A stretch of 64,000 nt of DNA, taken from the NCBI GenBank assembly GCA_937934295.1, contig CALHAI010000010.1, forward strand, positions 99,315 to 163,314, read 5' to 3'. This stretch comes from an uncultured Blastocatellia bacterium. GTDB lineage: Bacteria > Acidobacteriota > Blastocatellia > HR10. The position numbers and the translations under genes are program-made. The notes under the pieces were generated by a model. That model ran no database searches. It was given only the letters and a program-made list of their open reading frames with translations, and had not been told where the DNA came from. Shown one piece after another: positions 9,378 through 19,136 of the stretch (its first letter is position 1; each line of letters starts with the position of its first letter).

Positions 9378-11456
9378 ATGATCGAACGGCATCGGCAGCG
9401 TCAAGGCCTCGTTGGGGCCATCCTTTTGATGGTCCTCGTGAGCGTTCTTCCGGTGATCGCGCGGGATCAGGAAGATCGGCTCACCCCGATGGACCTCTTC
9501 GAGCTGGAGTATGCCAGCGATCCGCAGATCTCGCCCGATGGGCGGTACATCGTCTACGTGCGGCGGGCGAGCGACGTCATGACGGATCAGCGCTATTCCA
9601 ATCTCTGGATCATCTCCTTCGACGGGAAGGAGCATCGGCCATTGACGATGGGCATCTATCGGGACAGTTCGCCTCGATGGTCGCCCGACGGCACACGGAT
9701 CGCGTACATTTCGGATCGAGAGGGCTCGTTGCAGATCTACGTGCGATGGATGGACACGGGACAGACGGCGCGGATCACGAACGTGCCGTTCCCGCCGGAG
9801 GGGATCGCGTGGTCTCCAGATGGACGCTATATCTCGTTCGCGATGTTCGTCCCGGAGCCACCGCGACAGATTGGGAGCTTTCCCTCGCCGCCTCCCGGAG
9901 CCAAGTGGGCGGATTCGGCGGTGGTGATTGATCGACTTGTTTATCGGTTCAACGGTGCGGGGTATTTGAAACCGGGATACACGCACCTGTTCATCGTGCC
10001 GGCGGAAGGGGGGACGCCTCGGCAGATCTCCAGTGGGAAGTTCCATCACGGCGGTGTTGGCTTCCGCGCGAGCGAGGCCGTGTGGACGCCTGATGGGAAG
10101 GCATTGCTCATCTCGGCCAATCGTCGTCCGGATTTCGATCTGGAGCCGCTCGATACGGAGATCTACGAATTCTCTATCGCCGATGGCTCGGTTCGAGCCC
10201 TGACCGATCGGAGGGGGCCGGACAATGCGCCGGCGATCTCGCCCGATGGACGCTATATCGCCTATGTCGGTTTCGATGATGCCTATCAGGGGTATCAGGT
10301 GACGCGCCTCTATGTGATGAATCGGGACGGGAGCGGCTCGCGCGTGCTCTCGGCCGCGCTCGATCGCGACGTCATGCGGCCGCGATGGACTCCGGATGGC
10401 CGCGGCATTCTCTTCCTCTACGACGATCAGGGCACGACGAAGCTTGGTCTCTATACGCTCGATGGCGCCTTCCGAACGCTCGCCACTCATATCGGGAGCG
10501 GAGATCTCGCCTACAGCATGGGCGGCGCTTTCAGCGTGGCGAACAACGGCGCTTTCGCTGTGACCTATACACGCCCGGATGTGCCGGGAGACATCGCTGT
10601 GGGGACGCTCGCTAACCCCGGACTTCGCGTCATCACGGCGCTGAACGCCGATCTCTTCGCGCGGAAGAAGCTCGGGCACGTCGAGGAGATCTGGTACGCG
10701 TCTTCGCGCGATGGGCGGAAGATCCAAGGATGGATCATCACGCCTCCCGATTTCGATCCCTCGAAGAAATATCCCTTGATCCTGGAGATTCACGGTGGAC
10801 CGTTCGCCAATTACGGCGATCGATTTGATGTGGAGAAGCAGATGTGGGCGGCGCGCGGATACGTCGTCCTCTATGTGAATCCGCGTGGGAGCACGAGCTA
10901 CGGGGAGGAATTCGGCAACCTGATTCATCACGCGTATCCCGGCGATGATTTCTATGATCTGATGTCCGGCGTGGATGCGGTCCTCGCGCGCGGTTATGTG
11001 GATCCGGAGCAGCTCTTCGTCACGGGCGGGAGTGGCGGCGGCGTCTTGACCGGTTGGGTGATCGGGCGGACGAATCGGTTTCGAGCCGCAGCAGCCGCTT
11101 ATCCCGTGATCAACTGGTACAGTTTCGTGTTGACGGCCGACATCGCCGCCTTCGCCATCAAATACTGGTTCCCCGGGCTCCCATGGGATCACGTCGAGCA
11201 CTACGAGAGGCGATCGCTCCTCTCGGTCGTCAAGAACGTGCGCACGCCGACGCTCATCATCACCGGGGAGGAGGATTATCGCACGCCGATGTCTGAATCC
11301 GAGCAGTATTTCACGGCGTTGAAGCTCCTGGGCGTGGAGACGGTGCTCGTGCGCGTTCCCGGAGAGCCGCACGGGATCATGCGGCGGCCGAGCCATCACC
11401 TGGCCAAGATCTTGTATATCGCCAACTGGTTCGACGAGCACCGGAAACGTCAATGA
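9378..11456 (+). CDS. Exported S9-family peptidase (acylaminoacyl/dipeptidyl peptidase type)
   Basis: 692 residues. The start was set at ATG 9378, behind GAGGAGGGAGGGGG and opening a signal peptide (GLVGAILLMVLVSVLPVIA); a longer in-frame extension has no such features. The first ~410 residues are TolB/WD40-like propeller blades with repeated SPDGRYI motifs; the C-terminal alpha/beta hydrolase has Ser552 in GGSGGG, Asp in GEEDYRTP and His in GEPHGI. It probably degrades oligopeptides in the periplasm. It is paralogous to the gene at 24309-26393 (shared GGSGGGVLT and VINWxSF elements). A serine hydrolase follows 66 bases downstream and may be co-transcribed. Confidence 0.93.
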   Translation: MIERHRQRQGLVGAILLMVLVSVLPVIARDQEDRLTPMDLFELEYASDPQISPDGRYIVYVRRASDVMTDQRYSNLWIISFDGKEHRPLTMGIYRDSSPRWSPDGTRIAYISDREGSLQIYVRWMDTGQTARITNVPFPPEGIAWSPDGRYISFAMFVPEPPRQIGSFPSPPPGAKWADSAVVIDRLVYRFNGAGYLKPGYTHLFIVPAEGGTPRQISSGKFHHGGVGFRASEAVWTPDGKALLISANRRPDFDLEPLDTEIYEFSIADGSVRALTDRRGPDNAPAISPDGRYIAYVGFDDAYQGYQVTRLYVMNRDGSGSRVLSAALDRDVMRPRWTPDGRGILFLYDDQGTTKLGLYTLDGAFRTLATHIGSGDLAYSMGGAFSVANNGAFAVTYTRPDVPGDIAVGTLANPGLRVITALNADLFARKKLGHVEEIWYASSRDGRKIQGWIITPPDFDPSKKYPLILEIHGGPFANYGDRFDVEKQMWAARGYVVLYVNPRGSTSYGEEFGNLIHHAYPGDDFYDLMSGVDAVLARGYVDPEQLFVTGGSGGGVLTGWVIGRTNRFRAAAAAYPVINWYSFVLTADIAAFAIKYWFPGLPWDHVEHYERRSLLSVVKNVRTPTLIITGEEDYRTPMSESEQYFTALKLLGVETVLVRVPGEPHGIMRRPSHHLAKILYIANWFDEHRKRQ

Positions 11457-11522
11457 GCGAGCGGGCGTTTGTTCGAACAAGTCGGCGCGCGCTCGCCGGA
11501 GACATCGTCTAAGGAGGGGGAG

Positions 11523-13076
11523 ATGAAAATCGCACGGTTGGTCAGTGTTCCCATCCTTCTGCTCATCTTCGCGAGTCCCTTCCGCTCTGGTCTCGCCCAT
11601 TCGCAGGAAGAAGGCCTTCAGGACCTGGATGCCTACATCGCTCGCGCGATGCGCGCGTGGGAGGTCCCTGGGTTGGCGCTGGCCATCATCAAGAATGACG
11701 CCCTCGTGCTCGCCAAGGGATATGGCGTCAAACGGCTCGGGGATCCGGCTCCGGTGACCGAGCGCACGATCTTCGCCATCGGCTCGGCCTCGAAGGCGTT
11801 CACGACGGCCGCGCTGGCCATGCTCGTGGAGGAGGGGAAAATTCAGTGGGACGATCTGGTCCTGAAGCATCTCCCCGACTTTCAACTGTTCGATCCCTAT
11901 GTCACCCGCGAGCTGACGATCCGCGATCTGGTCACTCATCGGAGTGGCCTCGAGCGCGCCGATCTGCTGTGGTATGGCACGACGTACGATCGGGAGGAGA
12001 TCGTGCGGCGGATTCGGTTCTTGAAACCACGTTGGAGCTTTCGCAGTCACTTCGGGTATCAGAACATCCTCTACTTGGTGGCCGGTCAGGTCATCCGTGC
12101 CGTCACCGGCAAGACGTGGGATGAGTTCATCCGCGAGCGAATCTTCCAGCCCTTGGGGATGGCGGCGAGCACGACGAGCGTGAAAGCGCTGCGGGCGGCC
12201 TTGGATGTCGCCACGCCGCACGCGAAGATCGAAGACGTCGTCCGACCGATCCCGTGGCGGGACATCGACAATATCGCCCCCGCTGGGTCTATCAACTCCA
12301 ACGTCCTGGAGATGGCCGAGTGGATTCGCTTACATTTGAACGAAGGGACCTATCGTGGGCGACGGTTCTGGAGCGCCGCCGCGGAGCGCGAGATGCAAAC
12401 GCCGCAGACGATCATTCGTCCCGAACCGCCATATTCCACACTCTTTCCGGAAGCGCGATTTCTGACCTATGGGTTGGGATGGTTCCTCCATGATTACCGA
12501 GGCCGAAAGATCGTCGAGCACGGGGGCAATATTGATGGGATGAGCGCGCTTGTCGTCTTGGTCCCGGAGGAGAAGTTGGGGGCGGTCATTCTGACGAACA
12601 TGAATGGGACGTTGCTCGTGCACGCGCTCAAGTATCGCATCCTGGATGTCTTCTTCGGGGCTCTGCCACGGGATTGGAGCGCCGAGTTCCTCCAGCGGGC
12701 GAAGGCCTTGCAGGAACAGCAGCAGGCTGCCGTGAAGCGCATCGAGGATGCGCGCGTCATGGGGACGAAACCCGCTTTGCCCCTGGCGCAGTATGTCGGG
12801 ACGTATGCGAACGACGTGTATGGCGAGGTGAGCATCGCGGAGGAGGAAGGAAAGCTCGTCCTGCGATTCGGACCGACTCGCGTGGGCGACCTGGAGCATT
12901 GGCACTATGAGACATTTCGGGTGCGCTGGCGGGATCCCCTCTTTCCTCGAGCGTTCGTCCTCTTCGTGCCAGACGTCGAAGGGAAGGGCAACGAGTTGCG
13001 GATGACCATCTTCGGCCTCTTCGAAGATCTCGCGTTCAAGCGCATCCTCCCGAAAGAAGGGGGGCGCGAACGTTGA
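11523..13076 (+). CDS. Exported beta-lactamase-family (class C-like) serine hydrolase
   Basis: 517 residues. ATG 11523 follows TAAGGAGGGGG and opens a signal peptide ending near HSQE. The class-C/penicillin-binding fold is marked by Ser88-Ala-Ser-Lys91 (GSASK), the Tyr-x-Asn element in FGYQNILY, and HGG in VEHGGNIDGM (the KTG equivalent). A C-terminal ~130-residue beta domain (from about QYVGTYANDVYG) resembles DUF3471. Members of this family include D-aminopeptidases, esterases and DD-peptidases, so the substrate cannot be assigned. Its position between an S9 peptidase and a TonB receptor suggests peptide or amide hydrolysis. Confidence 0.92.
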   Translation: MKIARLVSVPILLLIFASPFRSGLAHSQEEGLQDLDAYIARAMRAWEVPGLALAIIKNDALVLAKGYGVKRLGDPAPVTERTIFAIGSASKAFTTAALAMLVEEGKIQWDDLVLKHLPDFQLFDPYVTRELTIRDLVTHRSGLERADLLWYGTTYDREEIVRRIRFLKPRWSFRSHFGYQNILYLVAGQVIRAVTGKTWDEFIRERIFQPLGMAASTTSVKALRAALDVATPHAKIEDVVRPIPWRDIDNIAPAGSINSNVLEMAEWIRLHLNEGTYRGRRFWSAAAEREMQTPQTIIRPEPPYSTLFPEARFLTYGLGWFLHDYRGRKIVEHGGNIDGMSALVVLVPEEKLGAVILTNMNGTLLVHALKYRILDVFFGALPRDWSAEFLQRAKALQEQQQAAVKRIEDARVMGTKPALPLAQYVGTYANDVYGEVSIAEEEGKLVLRFGPTRVGDLEHWHYETFRVRWRDPLFPRAFVLFVPDVEGKGNELRMTIFGLFEDLAFKRILPKEGGRER

Positions 13077-13081
13077 AGGTC

Positions 13082-13110
13082 TTGTTCTTTTGAGGGCGGT
13101 GTGATATATT
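13082..13110 (+). promoter_or_regulatory. Probable promoter of the TonB-dependent receptor
   Basis: TTGTTC (13082-13087), a 17-bp spacer and TATATT (13105-13110). A small perfect hairpin follows at once (TTCGGC 13110-13115, GCCGAA 13119-13124), which would sit at the very 5' end of the message. Confidence 0.5.
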
Positions 13111-13148
13111 TCGGCTTCGCCGAAAATCCAAACTAGGGGGGAGAAGCG

Positions 13149-16100
13149 ATGAAACTGTTCAACCGTATCACCGTGGGAATCGCCCTTTCTCTGTGCGCCT
13201 TTTGGGGCGCTGCATTTGGGCAAACGGCGGCGACGGCCACCGTGAGCGGGACGGTCATTGATCCGACCGGGGCCGTCATCGCGGGAGCCGAGGTCATGGT
13301 GACCGAGATGGCGACGAACGTCAGCCGCACGACCAAGACTAACGAGAGTGGGCAGTACGTCATCACCAACCTCTCTCCTGGCGTCTATCGGATCACGGCC
13401 ACAGCCCCGGGCTTCCGTCAAGCGGTCGTCTCTGCGCTGAAGATCGACGTCGCCAAGGGATATACGGTGAACTTCACGCTCGAGGTTGGAGAGATCGCCG
13501 AGACGGTCGAGGTGACGGCGGGAGCCGGCGTGGAACTGCAGACCGTGGATGCGACGGTCGGGAACGTCCTCAAAGGGGAGACGCTCTTGCGCTTGCCCAA
13601 TATCAACCGAAGTGCCGTCTCCATCTACTTGCTGCAACCTCTGACAATGCCATATCGCGGTGTCGGCGTCAATGACAATATCGGAGGACAGGTCGCGGGT
13701 GCTCGAAGCGACCAGAACACGTTCATTCTGGATGGGGTGGACATCACGGACAATACCGTGGGGACGCATCCGGTGAAACCGCTCGCGAGCGGGCCCGAGC
13801 CCATCATTCCCGTTCCGGTCGAGAGCATCGAGGAGTTTCGCGTGGGGACGACGAACCCGAACGCGACCTTCGGGCGCAGCTCGGGTGGGCAGATCGCCTT
13901 CATCACTAAACGCGGGACGAATGAATTCCACGGTTCCGCTTACTGGTACCATCAGAACGACAACCTGAACGCGAACACGTGGACGCGGAACCGGACGCGG
14001 CAGCCCGACCCGGAGCTGAAGGATAACCGTTTCGGATTCTCCGGTGGTGGCCCGATTTTGAAGAATCGGACGTTCGTATTCGCCCACTATGAGGGGCGAC
14101 GATTTCCACAGTCGCAAGACATCGTCCGCGTGGTGCCGACCGATACATTGCGCGCCGGGATCTTGCGCTTTCGCGATGCGAGCGGTCAGATCGTCAGCTA
14201 TGATCTGAAGACCTCGCGGCTCTGTGGCCCGGCGAATTCCGATCCGTGCGATCCGCGTGGGATCGGATTGAACCCGGTAGTCAAGGCGCTGTGGGATTTC
14301 CTGCCACCGGGGAACGATCCGTCAGTGGGCGATGGGTTGAATACCATCGGATTTCGGAGCATCGCTGACGCCTCGATCACCAACGATTTCGCCGTCATCC
14401 GCTTGGACCACCACCTGAGCGATCGTTGGCGTTTCGAAGGGAGCTATCGGTATTTCCGACAAATCGCCGCCTCGCCAACTCAGTTGGACATCGGCGGGCT
14501 TCTGAAGGGGAACACCAAGGGCGTCCCGGCCTCCCTGGCCAAGATCCCGGTGCAGCCGCGCCTGGTGACGGCGGGGGTGATCGGGCAGCTCACACCCCAT
14601 CTGACCAATGAGTTTCGGTTCTCGTTCCAGCGGAATTTCTGGTGGCTGCAGCGGGTCTCTCCGTTCCCACAGGTGCCGGGGACGAACGTGGCCCTCCAGG
14701 TGGCGGGGCATCCCTCGTTCGGAGGGCTGATCTCCGAACCCATTGATGTGCACGCGCAGGTCGCGCGCACGCAAGGAGTCAACGATCATGTGACGCAATT
14801 CGTGGACAATGTGACGTGGATCAAGGGGCGGCATACGATGCAGTTTGGGACGTCCATTCGTCGGCTGAAGCTCTATCACTTGCGCGACGACAAGGTCGTT
14901 GGATCGCTGGCATCGCTGGTAGCCGAGCTGGACGTGGCGGGCGCGGTGACGATCCCGCCGTCGAACCGGCCGCCGAGCTGTTCGGAGACTGTGCGGACGA
15001 ATTGTCTGCAACCGGGCGATGTGACACGATGGAATCGGCTCTACGCCGGAGCGCTTGGGATCATCGACAGCGTCGGGGTCATGATCGTGCGGGATGGACG
15101 GTTGAATCCCCGTCCGATCGGCTCGCCGCTTGAAGTGGATGCCCGAATCAACGCCTACGAGTTTTATTTCAATGACGTTTGGCGCATTCGCCCCTCGCTG
15201 ACGCTCACGCTCGGCGCGAGCTACCAGTGGCAGACGCCGCCGGTGGAGAAAGACGGACGGCAGACGTTCTTGATCGAGCAAGCGACCGGAAAGATCCTGA
15301 CCTCGAGCCAGTACTTCGCCGCGCGGCGACAGGCGGCCTTACGCGGGGAGGTCTACAATCCCGCACTCGCCTTCCAGCCGATCCGGAATTCAGGTCGGGA
15401 TCGCATCTTCGATGTGGATCGAACGAACTTCGGTCCGCGCGTGGCGATAGCCTGGAATCCGGCGTTTGAGCGCGGCGTGGGCGGCACGTTGTTCGGGAAC
15501 CGGAAGGGTGTCATCCGCGTTGGATATGGGATCGTGTACGATCGCCTGAATACGGTCCAGACGATCGTCATCCCGCTTCTGGGCGTCGGATTCGCGCAGA
15601 CGATCAACTGCCGCGGGCCACGCATTGGCAGTATCTGCGCGGGGAACAATGATCCCTCTAACGCCTTCCGCATCGGCGTAGATGGACCCGCTCCAATCCC
15701 AACGATTCCGGCCGTGACCCCTCCGGTTGTCCCCAGCATCCCCTTCGGGGAGATCTTGTCGTTCCAAGTCGATCCGGACATCAAGGTCGGGCGCTCCCAC
15801 AGCTTCGATCTGACGATCCAGCGAGAGTTGCCCGGGAACTTCCTCGTCGAGTTCGGCTATGCCGGACGATTGGGACGGAATTTGAATCAAAACGTGCAGT
15901 TGAGCGCCGTGCCGTTCTTCATGCGCGATCGGGCGACGCGGCAGACCTTCGCGCAAGCCTTTGACGCCGTAGCCGAGCAATTGCGAGCTGGCGTGGCCCC
16001 GGATCGGGTGACGCCGCAGCCGTGGTTCGAGAATCTCCTGGGCTCTGGAGGAACCGTTCGCGTAGCTACGGCTCGCACGGCGGCATTTCGGGATGGATTG

Positions 16101-17009
16101 TTGAACGATCTCTGGACGTTCATCCAAACGTCCTTGTTGGTGGCCGGACAGCCGACGATCACCAACATGCAGGTGCTCGACCTCTGGATGAGGACCGATG
16201 GCGGGCGATCGAACTATCACTCGTTCTTCCTGACGGTGCGTAAGGCCTTCTCGCGGAACCTGACCTTCGACATCAACTACACGTTGTCGAAGGCTCTTGA
16301 TCAAGCGGGGCTCATTCAGAATTTCATCGGCACCTTCTCCTCATCCTACGATCCGGATATCGACTACGGCCCGACCTTCTTCGATCGCCGGCATGTGGTG
16401 AACGCGCTGGGATTCTATGAATTCCCCTTCGGACGCGGACAGCGTTGGAGCACAGGCACGTGGTTCGACAAGGTCGTCGGCGGGTGGTACTTGTCTGGGG
16501 TCTTCACAGCCAATAGCGGATTGCCGCTCACCTTCGTGCAGAGCAATCAGGTCTGGGGTGGAGATCCACTCAACTTCTCCGTAGGCGCTGGTGCGATCCC
16601 GCTCAAGAAGCCCGACTTCCCAAACAAGGTGCATCGGAACGTCGCCGGATCAAGTGGCATTGGCACAGCCGGTGATCCCAAACGCGGAGGGACGGGGCTG
16701 AACCTCTTCGCCAATCCGGAGGCCGTATTCAACAGTTTCCGAAAGATTCGCATCAGCGAAGATGGGCGGCAAGGGCGAGGGGTGCTTCGCGGATTCCCGC
16801 GATGGAACTTCGATCTCTCCATTGGGAAGAAGACGACGATCACCGAGAGTGTGCGCCTTGTCTTCACCTGCGATTTGCTGAACGCCTTCAATCGCCTGGA
16901 GTTGGCCGATCCTACGCTCAGCATGCTTGATCCAGCCTCGTTCGGCGTTCTGACAACACAGTTCAATACGCCTCGATTCATTCAGTTCGGCTTCCGTTTC
17001 GAATGGTGA
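13149..17009 (+). CDS. Oar-type TonB-dependent receptor with N-terminal carboxypeptidase regulatory-like domain
   Basis: 1286-residue outer-membrane protein. It has a signal peptide (ITVGIALSLCAFWGAAFG), then a CarboxypepD_reg-like beta sandwich (about 28-115: ATVSGTVIDPTGAVI, GQYVITNLSPGVY), a plug-like segment with ARSDQNTFILDGVDITDN, and a long beta barrel ending in an aromatic residue (FGFRFEW), as expected for BAM insertion. ATG 13149 follows AGGGGGGAGAAGCG. Such receptors are strongly expanded in Acidobacteria and import large or polymeric substrates; the ligand here is unknown. The neighbouring exported peptidases make peptide uptake plausible. No exbB, exbD or tonB is in view. Confidence 0.93.
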   Translation: MKLFNRITVGIALSLCAFWGAAFGQTAATATVSGTVIDPTGAVIAGAEVMVTEMATNVSRTTKTNESGQYVITNLSPGVYRITATAPGFRQAVVSALKIDVAKGYTVNFTLEVGEIAETVEVTAGAGVELQTVDATVGNVLKGETLLRLPNINRSAVSIYLLQPLTMPYRGVGVNDNIGGQVAGARSDQNTFILDGVDITDNTVGTHPVKPLASGPEPIIPVPVESIEEFRVGTTNPNATFGRSSGGQIAFITKRGTNEFHGSAYWYHQNDNLNANTWTRNRTRQPDPELKDNRFGFSGGGPILKNRTFVFAHYEGRRFPQSQDIVRVVPTDTLRAGILRFRDASGQIVSYDLKTSRLCGPANSDPCDPRGIGLNPVVKALWDFLPPGNDPSVGDGLNTIGFRSIADASITNDFAVIRLDHHLSDRWRFEGSYRYFRQIAASPTQLDIGGLLKGNTKGVPASLAKIPVQPRLVTAGVIGQLTPHLTNEFRFSFQRNFWWLQRVSPFPQVPGTNVALQVAGHPSFGGLISEPIDVHAQVARTQGVNDHVTQFVDNVTWIKGRHTMQFGTSIRRLKLYHLRDDKVVGSLASLVAELDVAGAVTIPPSNRPPSCSETVRTNCLQPGDVTRWNRLYAGALGIIDSVGVMIVRDGRLNPRPIGSPLEVDARINAYEFYFNDVWRIRPSLTLTLGASYQWQTPPVEKDGRQTFLIEQATGKILTSSQYFAARRQAALRGEVYNPALAFQPIRNSGRDRIFDVDRTNFGPRVAIAWNPAFERGVGGTLFGNRKGVIRVGYGIVYDRLNTVQTIVIPLLGVGFAQTINCRGPRIGSICAGNNDPSNAFRIGVDGPAPIPTIPAVTPPVVPSIPFGEILSFQVDPDIKVGRSHSFDLTIQRELPGNFLVEFGYAGRLGRNLNQNVQLSAVPFFMRDRATRQTFAQAFDAVAEQLRAGVAPDRVTPQPWFENLLGSGGTVRVATARTAAFRDGLLNDLWTFIQTSLLVAGQPTITNMQVLDLWMRTDGGRSNYHSFFLTVRKAFSRNLTFDINYTLSKALDQAGLIQNFIGTFSSSYDPDIDYGPTFFDRRHVVNALGFYEFPFGRGQRWSTGTWFDKVVGGWYLSGVFTANSGLPLTFVQSNQVWGGDPLNFSVGAGAIPLKKPDFPNKVHRNVAGSSGIGTAGDPKRGGTGLNLFANPEAVFNSFRKIRISEDGRQGRGVLRGFPRWNFDLSIGKKTTITESVRLVFTCDLLNAFNRLELADPTLSMLDPASFGVLTTQFNTPRFIQFGFRFEW

Positions 17010-17016
17010 TGATGAT

Positions 17017-17048
17017 GGCGGGGCGGGGGCGTCTTCCTCCGTCCCGCC
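17017..17048 (+). terminator. Strong hairpin after the TonB receptor
   Basis: GGCGGGGCGGGGG (17017-17029) pairs with CCTCCGTCCCGCC (17036-17048): 13 pairs, two of them G-U, with a six-base loop, starting seven bases after the stop. There is no T-run, so it may be a Rho-assisted or mRNA-end stabilising hairpin. Confidence 0.6.
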
Positions 17049-17393
17049 CAAGAGTGGGCGGATCACCAGCATAAGACTCGATCGAGACATCCTTTGAGGC
17101 GTGTTCGCACCTGAACGAACTTGTAAAAATCGGCGGGATTTGTGACAATATTGCCCCTATGTTGGAGCTACCTCGATGGTGGCGACAACGAGATCTTGCG
17201 AGGGAGTCTCGCGAAGTCTCCCTGGAGTCACAAGAGGCGAGGGGAAGGATTTTAGGGCCAAAACTGTATTTCAGCTAGCTTGATGATACCTTCTTGTGCC
17301 AATCTGATGGGGGCGTACGACGTGGCCAGAATATACAGGAAGCGTTGCGATTCCAAGAGGTTAGGGCTGTCGCCGCGATCTCCCGCTCCTCTT
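17049..17393. other. Non-coding region upstream of the sigma-54 promoter
   Basis: About 345 bases with no convincing ORF. It is somewhat AT-richer than its neighbours. The one structured element I see is an imperfect inverted repeat, CTTGCGAG (17195-17202) and CTCGCGAAG (17208-17216), about 180 bases upstream of the -24/-12 promoter, a suitable distance for a bound activator. No perfect NifA (TGT-N10-ACA) site was found by eye. Confidence 0.4.
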
Positions 17394-17409
17394 TGGCATG
17401 CCGTTTGCT
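17394..17409 (+). promoter_or_regulatory. Sigma-54 (-24/-12) promoter upstream of the small ORF and glutamine synthetase
   Basis: TGGCAT-N5-TTGCT. It matches the TGGCAC-N5-TTGCW consensus at every position but one, with the obligatory 10-base GG-to-GC spacing (GG 17395-17396, GC 17407-17408). Transcription would start near 17420, 30 bases before the small ORF and 330 before glnA. A GAFTGA-containing sigma-54 activator is encoded at 7680-9218. Confidence 0.75.
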
Positions 17410-17451
17410 AAGAACATTCGGGTTAAGTTCTCTCTGGGAGAGGAGCGGCCA

Positions 17452-17658
17452 ATGCGGAGCGAGTATGGGGAGATCATGCGGTTCCTACTCCACTTTAAGG
17501 AGCGTTTCTCCTCGGAGGAGGAGTTTCGCGCGTTCTTAGCAGAAGAAGTGCGACGGTTTGTCAAGGACGCCAGGGACTATGGTATTGTGATCTCGATTTT
17601 ACCCGAGTGCCTCAGGCCGAGATCGGCGTTCGCGGGAGAAGGGCCGCATCGCTTCTGA
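17452..17658 (+). CDS. Small protein of unknown function ahead of glnA
   Basis: A 68-residue ORF starting at ATG 17452 with GGGAGAGGAG six bases upstream. An in-frame ATG at 17398 lies inside the sigma-54 promoter and cannot be used from it. The product is charged and mostly helical in appearance (FLLHFKERFSSEEEFRAF), with one Cys near the end; no family is recognised and it is not a PII protein. It is the first ORF on the predicted sigma-54 transcript and is followed 92 bases later by glutamine synthetase. It could be a nitrogen-regulated small protein or a leader ORF; coding status rests on the ribosome site and placement only. Confidence 0.45.
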   Translation: MRSEYGEIMRFLLHFKERFSSEEEFRAFLAEEVRRFVKDARDYGIVISILPECLRPRSAFAGEGPHRF

Positions 17659-17750
17659 GGTCTCCCGTTGTCGGAAGGAGGGCCTTGGAGGGGCGTCGTG
17701 AGGTCTTCGGGTGCACTCGTAATCTTTTCGCCATGTGAGGAGGGGGATCT

Positions 17751-19136
17751 ATGACGCCGCAGCAGGTCCTTGAATACGCGCGCGAGCATGGGGCGAAGTA
17801 TGTGGATATTCGGTTCACGGACTTGGTGGGGCAGTGGCAGCACATGACGTTCCCCATCGAGCAGTTGAAGGAAGAGAGTTTCGAAGAGGGTTTCGGGTTC
17901 GATGGGTCGAGTATCCGGGGATGGGCGGCGATCCATGAGAGCGATATGTTGCTCATTCCGGATGCGCGATGGTACTGGATGGATCCGTTCTATGAAGAGC
18001 CGACGCTCTGTTTGATCGGGGATGTCGTGGATCCGATCACGCGGCAGGGTTACGAGCATGATCCGCGTGGGGTCGCCAAGCGGGCCGAGGCGTATATGCG
18101 GTTCACGGGGATCGCCGATGAAGCGTATTTCGGCCCGGAGGTCGAGTTCTTCATCTTCGACGAGGTGCGATACGAGGTGGATGGCGTGCGGAGCGGGTAT
18201 GAGGTGCGCAGCGAAGAGTGGGGAGCGCGGGGGTATCGCATGCGCGGGAAGGAGGGATATGTGCCGATCCCGCCCGTGGATCAACTCCAGGATGTCCGGA
18301 CGGAGATCGCCGAGCGCCTCCGGCAGATTGGCATCGAGGTGGAGTGTCATCATCACGAGGTGGCGAGCGGTGGGCAGGGCGAAGTGGATTTTCGCTATGG
18401 AGGAGTGGTGGAGACGGCCGATCACGTGATGGCGTTCAAGTACATCGTACGACAGGTGGCTTGGCGACGGGGGAAGGTCGCGACGTTCATGCCGAAGCCC
18501 ATCTTCGGAGATAATGGCAGCGGCATGCATTGCCATCAATCGCTCTGGAAGGGGGGGCGTCCGCTCTTCGCGGGTGAGGGCTATGCCGGGCTCTCGCAGG
18601 AAGCGCTGTGGTATGTCGGCGGACTGCTGCGTCATGGGCCGGCCTTGGCCGCTTTCGTCGCGCCGACGACCAATAGCTATCGCCGATTGGTGCCTGGGTT
18701 CGAGGCGCCGGTGAATCTCGCCTATTCGCGTCGGAATCGCAGCGCCGCCGTTCGGATTCCGATGTATTCGGCCAATCCGGCGACAAAGCGACTGGAGTTT
18801 CGGCCTCCGGATCCGAGTTGCAACCCCTATCTCGCCTTCGCGGCGATGCTGATGGCGGGCTTAGACGGCATCCAGCAACGGATCGAGCCGGGAGAGCCAC
18901 TTGACCGCGATATCTACGATATGAGCCCAGAGGAGTTGAGGGATGTGCCGAAGCTGCCGGGCTCGCTTGAAGAGGCGCTCGCAGCGCTCGAACAGGACTG
19001 TGAGTTCCTGCTCAAGGGGGATGTCTTCACGTCGGCGTTGATCGAACGGTGGATTCGGTACAAGCGCGAGCGCGAGGTGGATGCCGTGCGCTTGCGTCCA
19101 CATCCGATGGAGTTCTATTTGTATCTGGACGTGTGA
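17751..19136 (+). CDS. glnA: Glutamine synthetase type I
   Basis: 461 residues. ATP-dependent ammonium assimilation, glutamate to glutamine, cytoplasmic dodecamer. It has the beta-grasp N-terminus ([12 protein letters not shown]), metal ligands ([10 protein letters not shown]), the ammonium/ATP signature ([19 protein letters not shown]), NRSAAVRIP and the [21 protein letters not shown] segment. The adenylylation-loop region [12 protein letters not shown] retains the Tyr at the position adenylylated in I-beta enzymes, so covalent control by GlnE is possible. ATG 17751 follows GAGGAGGGGG. Transcription is likely from the sigma-54 promoter at 17394 through the small ORF, tying it to nitrogen status. 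Confidence 0.97.
   Translation: MTPQQVLEYAREHGAKYVDIRFTDLVGQWQHMTFPIEQLKEESFEEGFGFDGSSIRGWAAIHESDMLLIPDARWYWMDPFYEEPTLCLIGDVVDPITRQGYEHDPRGVAKRAEAYMRFTGIADEAYFGPEVEFFIFDEVRYEVDGVRSGYEVRSEEWGARGYRMRGKEGYVPIPPVDQLQDVRTEIAERLRQIGIEVECHHHEVASGGQGEVDFRYGGVVETADHVMAFKYIVRQVAWRRGKVATFMPKPIFGDNGSGMHCHQSLWKGGRPLFAGEGYAGLSQEALWYVGGLLRHGPALAAFVAPTTNSYRRLVPGFEAPVNLAYSRRNRSAAVRIPMYSANPATKRLEFRPPDPSCNPYLAFAAMLMAGLDGIQQRIEPGEPLDRDIYDMSPEELRDVPKLPGSLEEALAALEQDCEFLLKGDVFTSALIERWIRYKREREVDAVRLRPHPMEFYLYLDV

Noticed and set aside
9336..12221. A 961-codon open frame on the minus strand across the S9 peptidase and serine hydrolase
   Set aside because: It is antisense to two clearly recognised genes, its translation is Arg/His/Asp-rich without any domain, and such mirror frames are common in GC-rich coding DNA.
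12330..14117. A 595-codon minus-strand frame opposite the serine hydrolase and TonB receptor
   Set aside because: Antisense shadow of recognised genes; no domain, ribosome site or signal.
17398..17451. Upstream start for the small ORF before glnA
   Set aside because: The codon lies within the -24/-12 promoter and would not be transcribed from it; ATG 17452 has the ribosome site.
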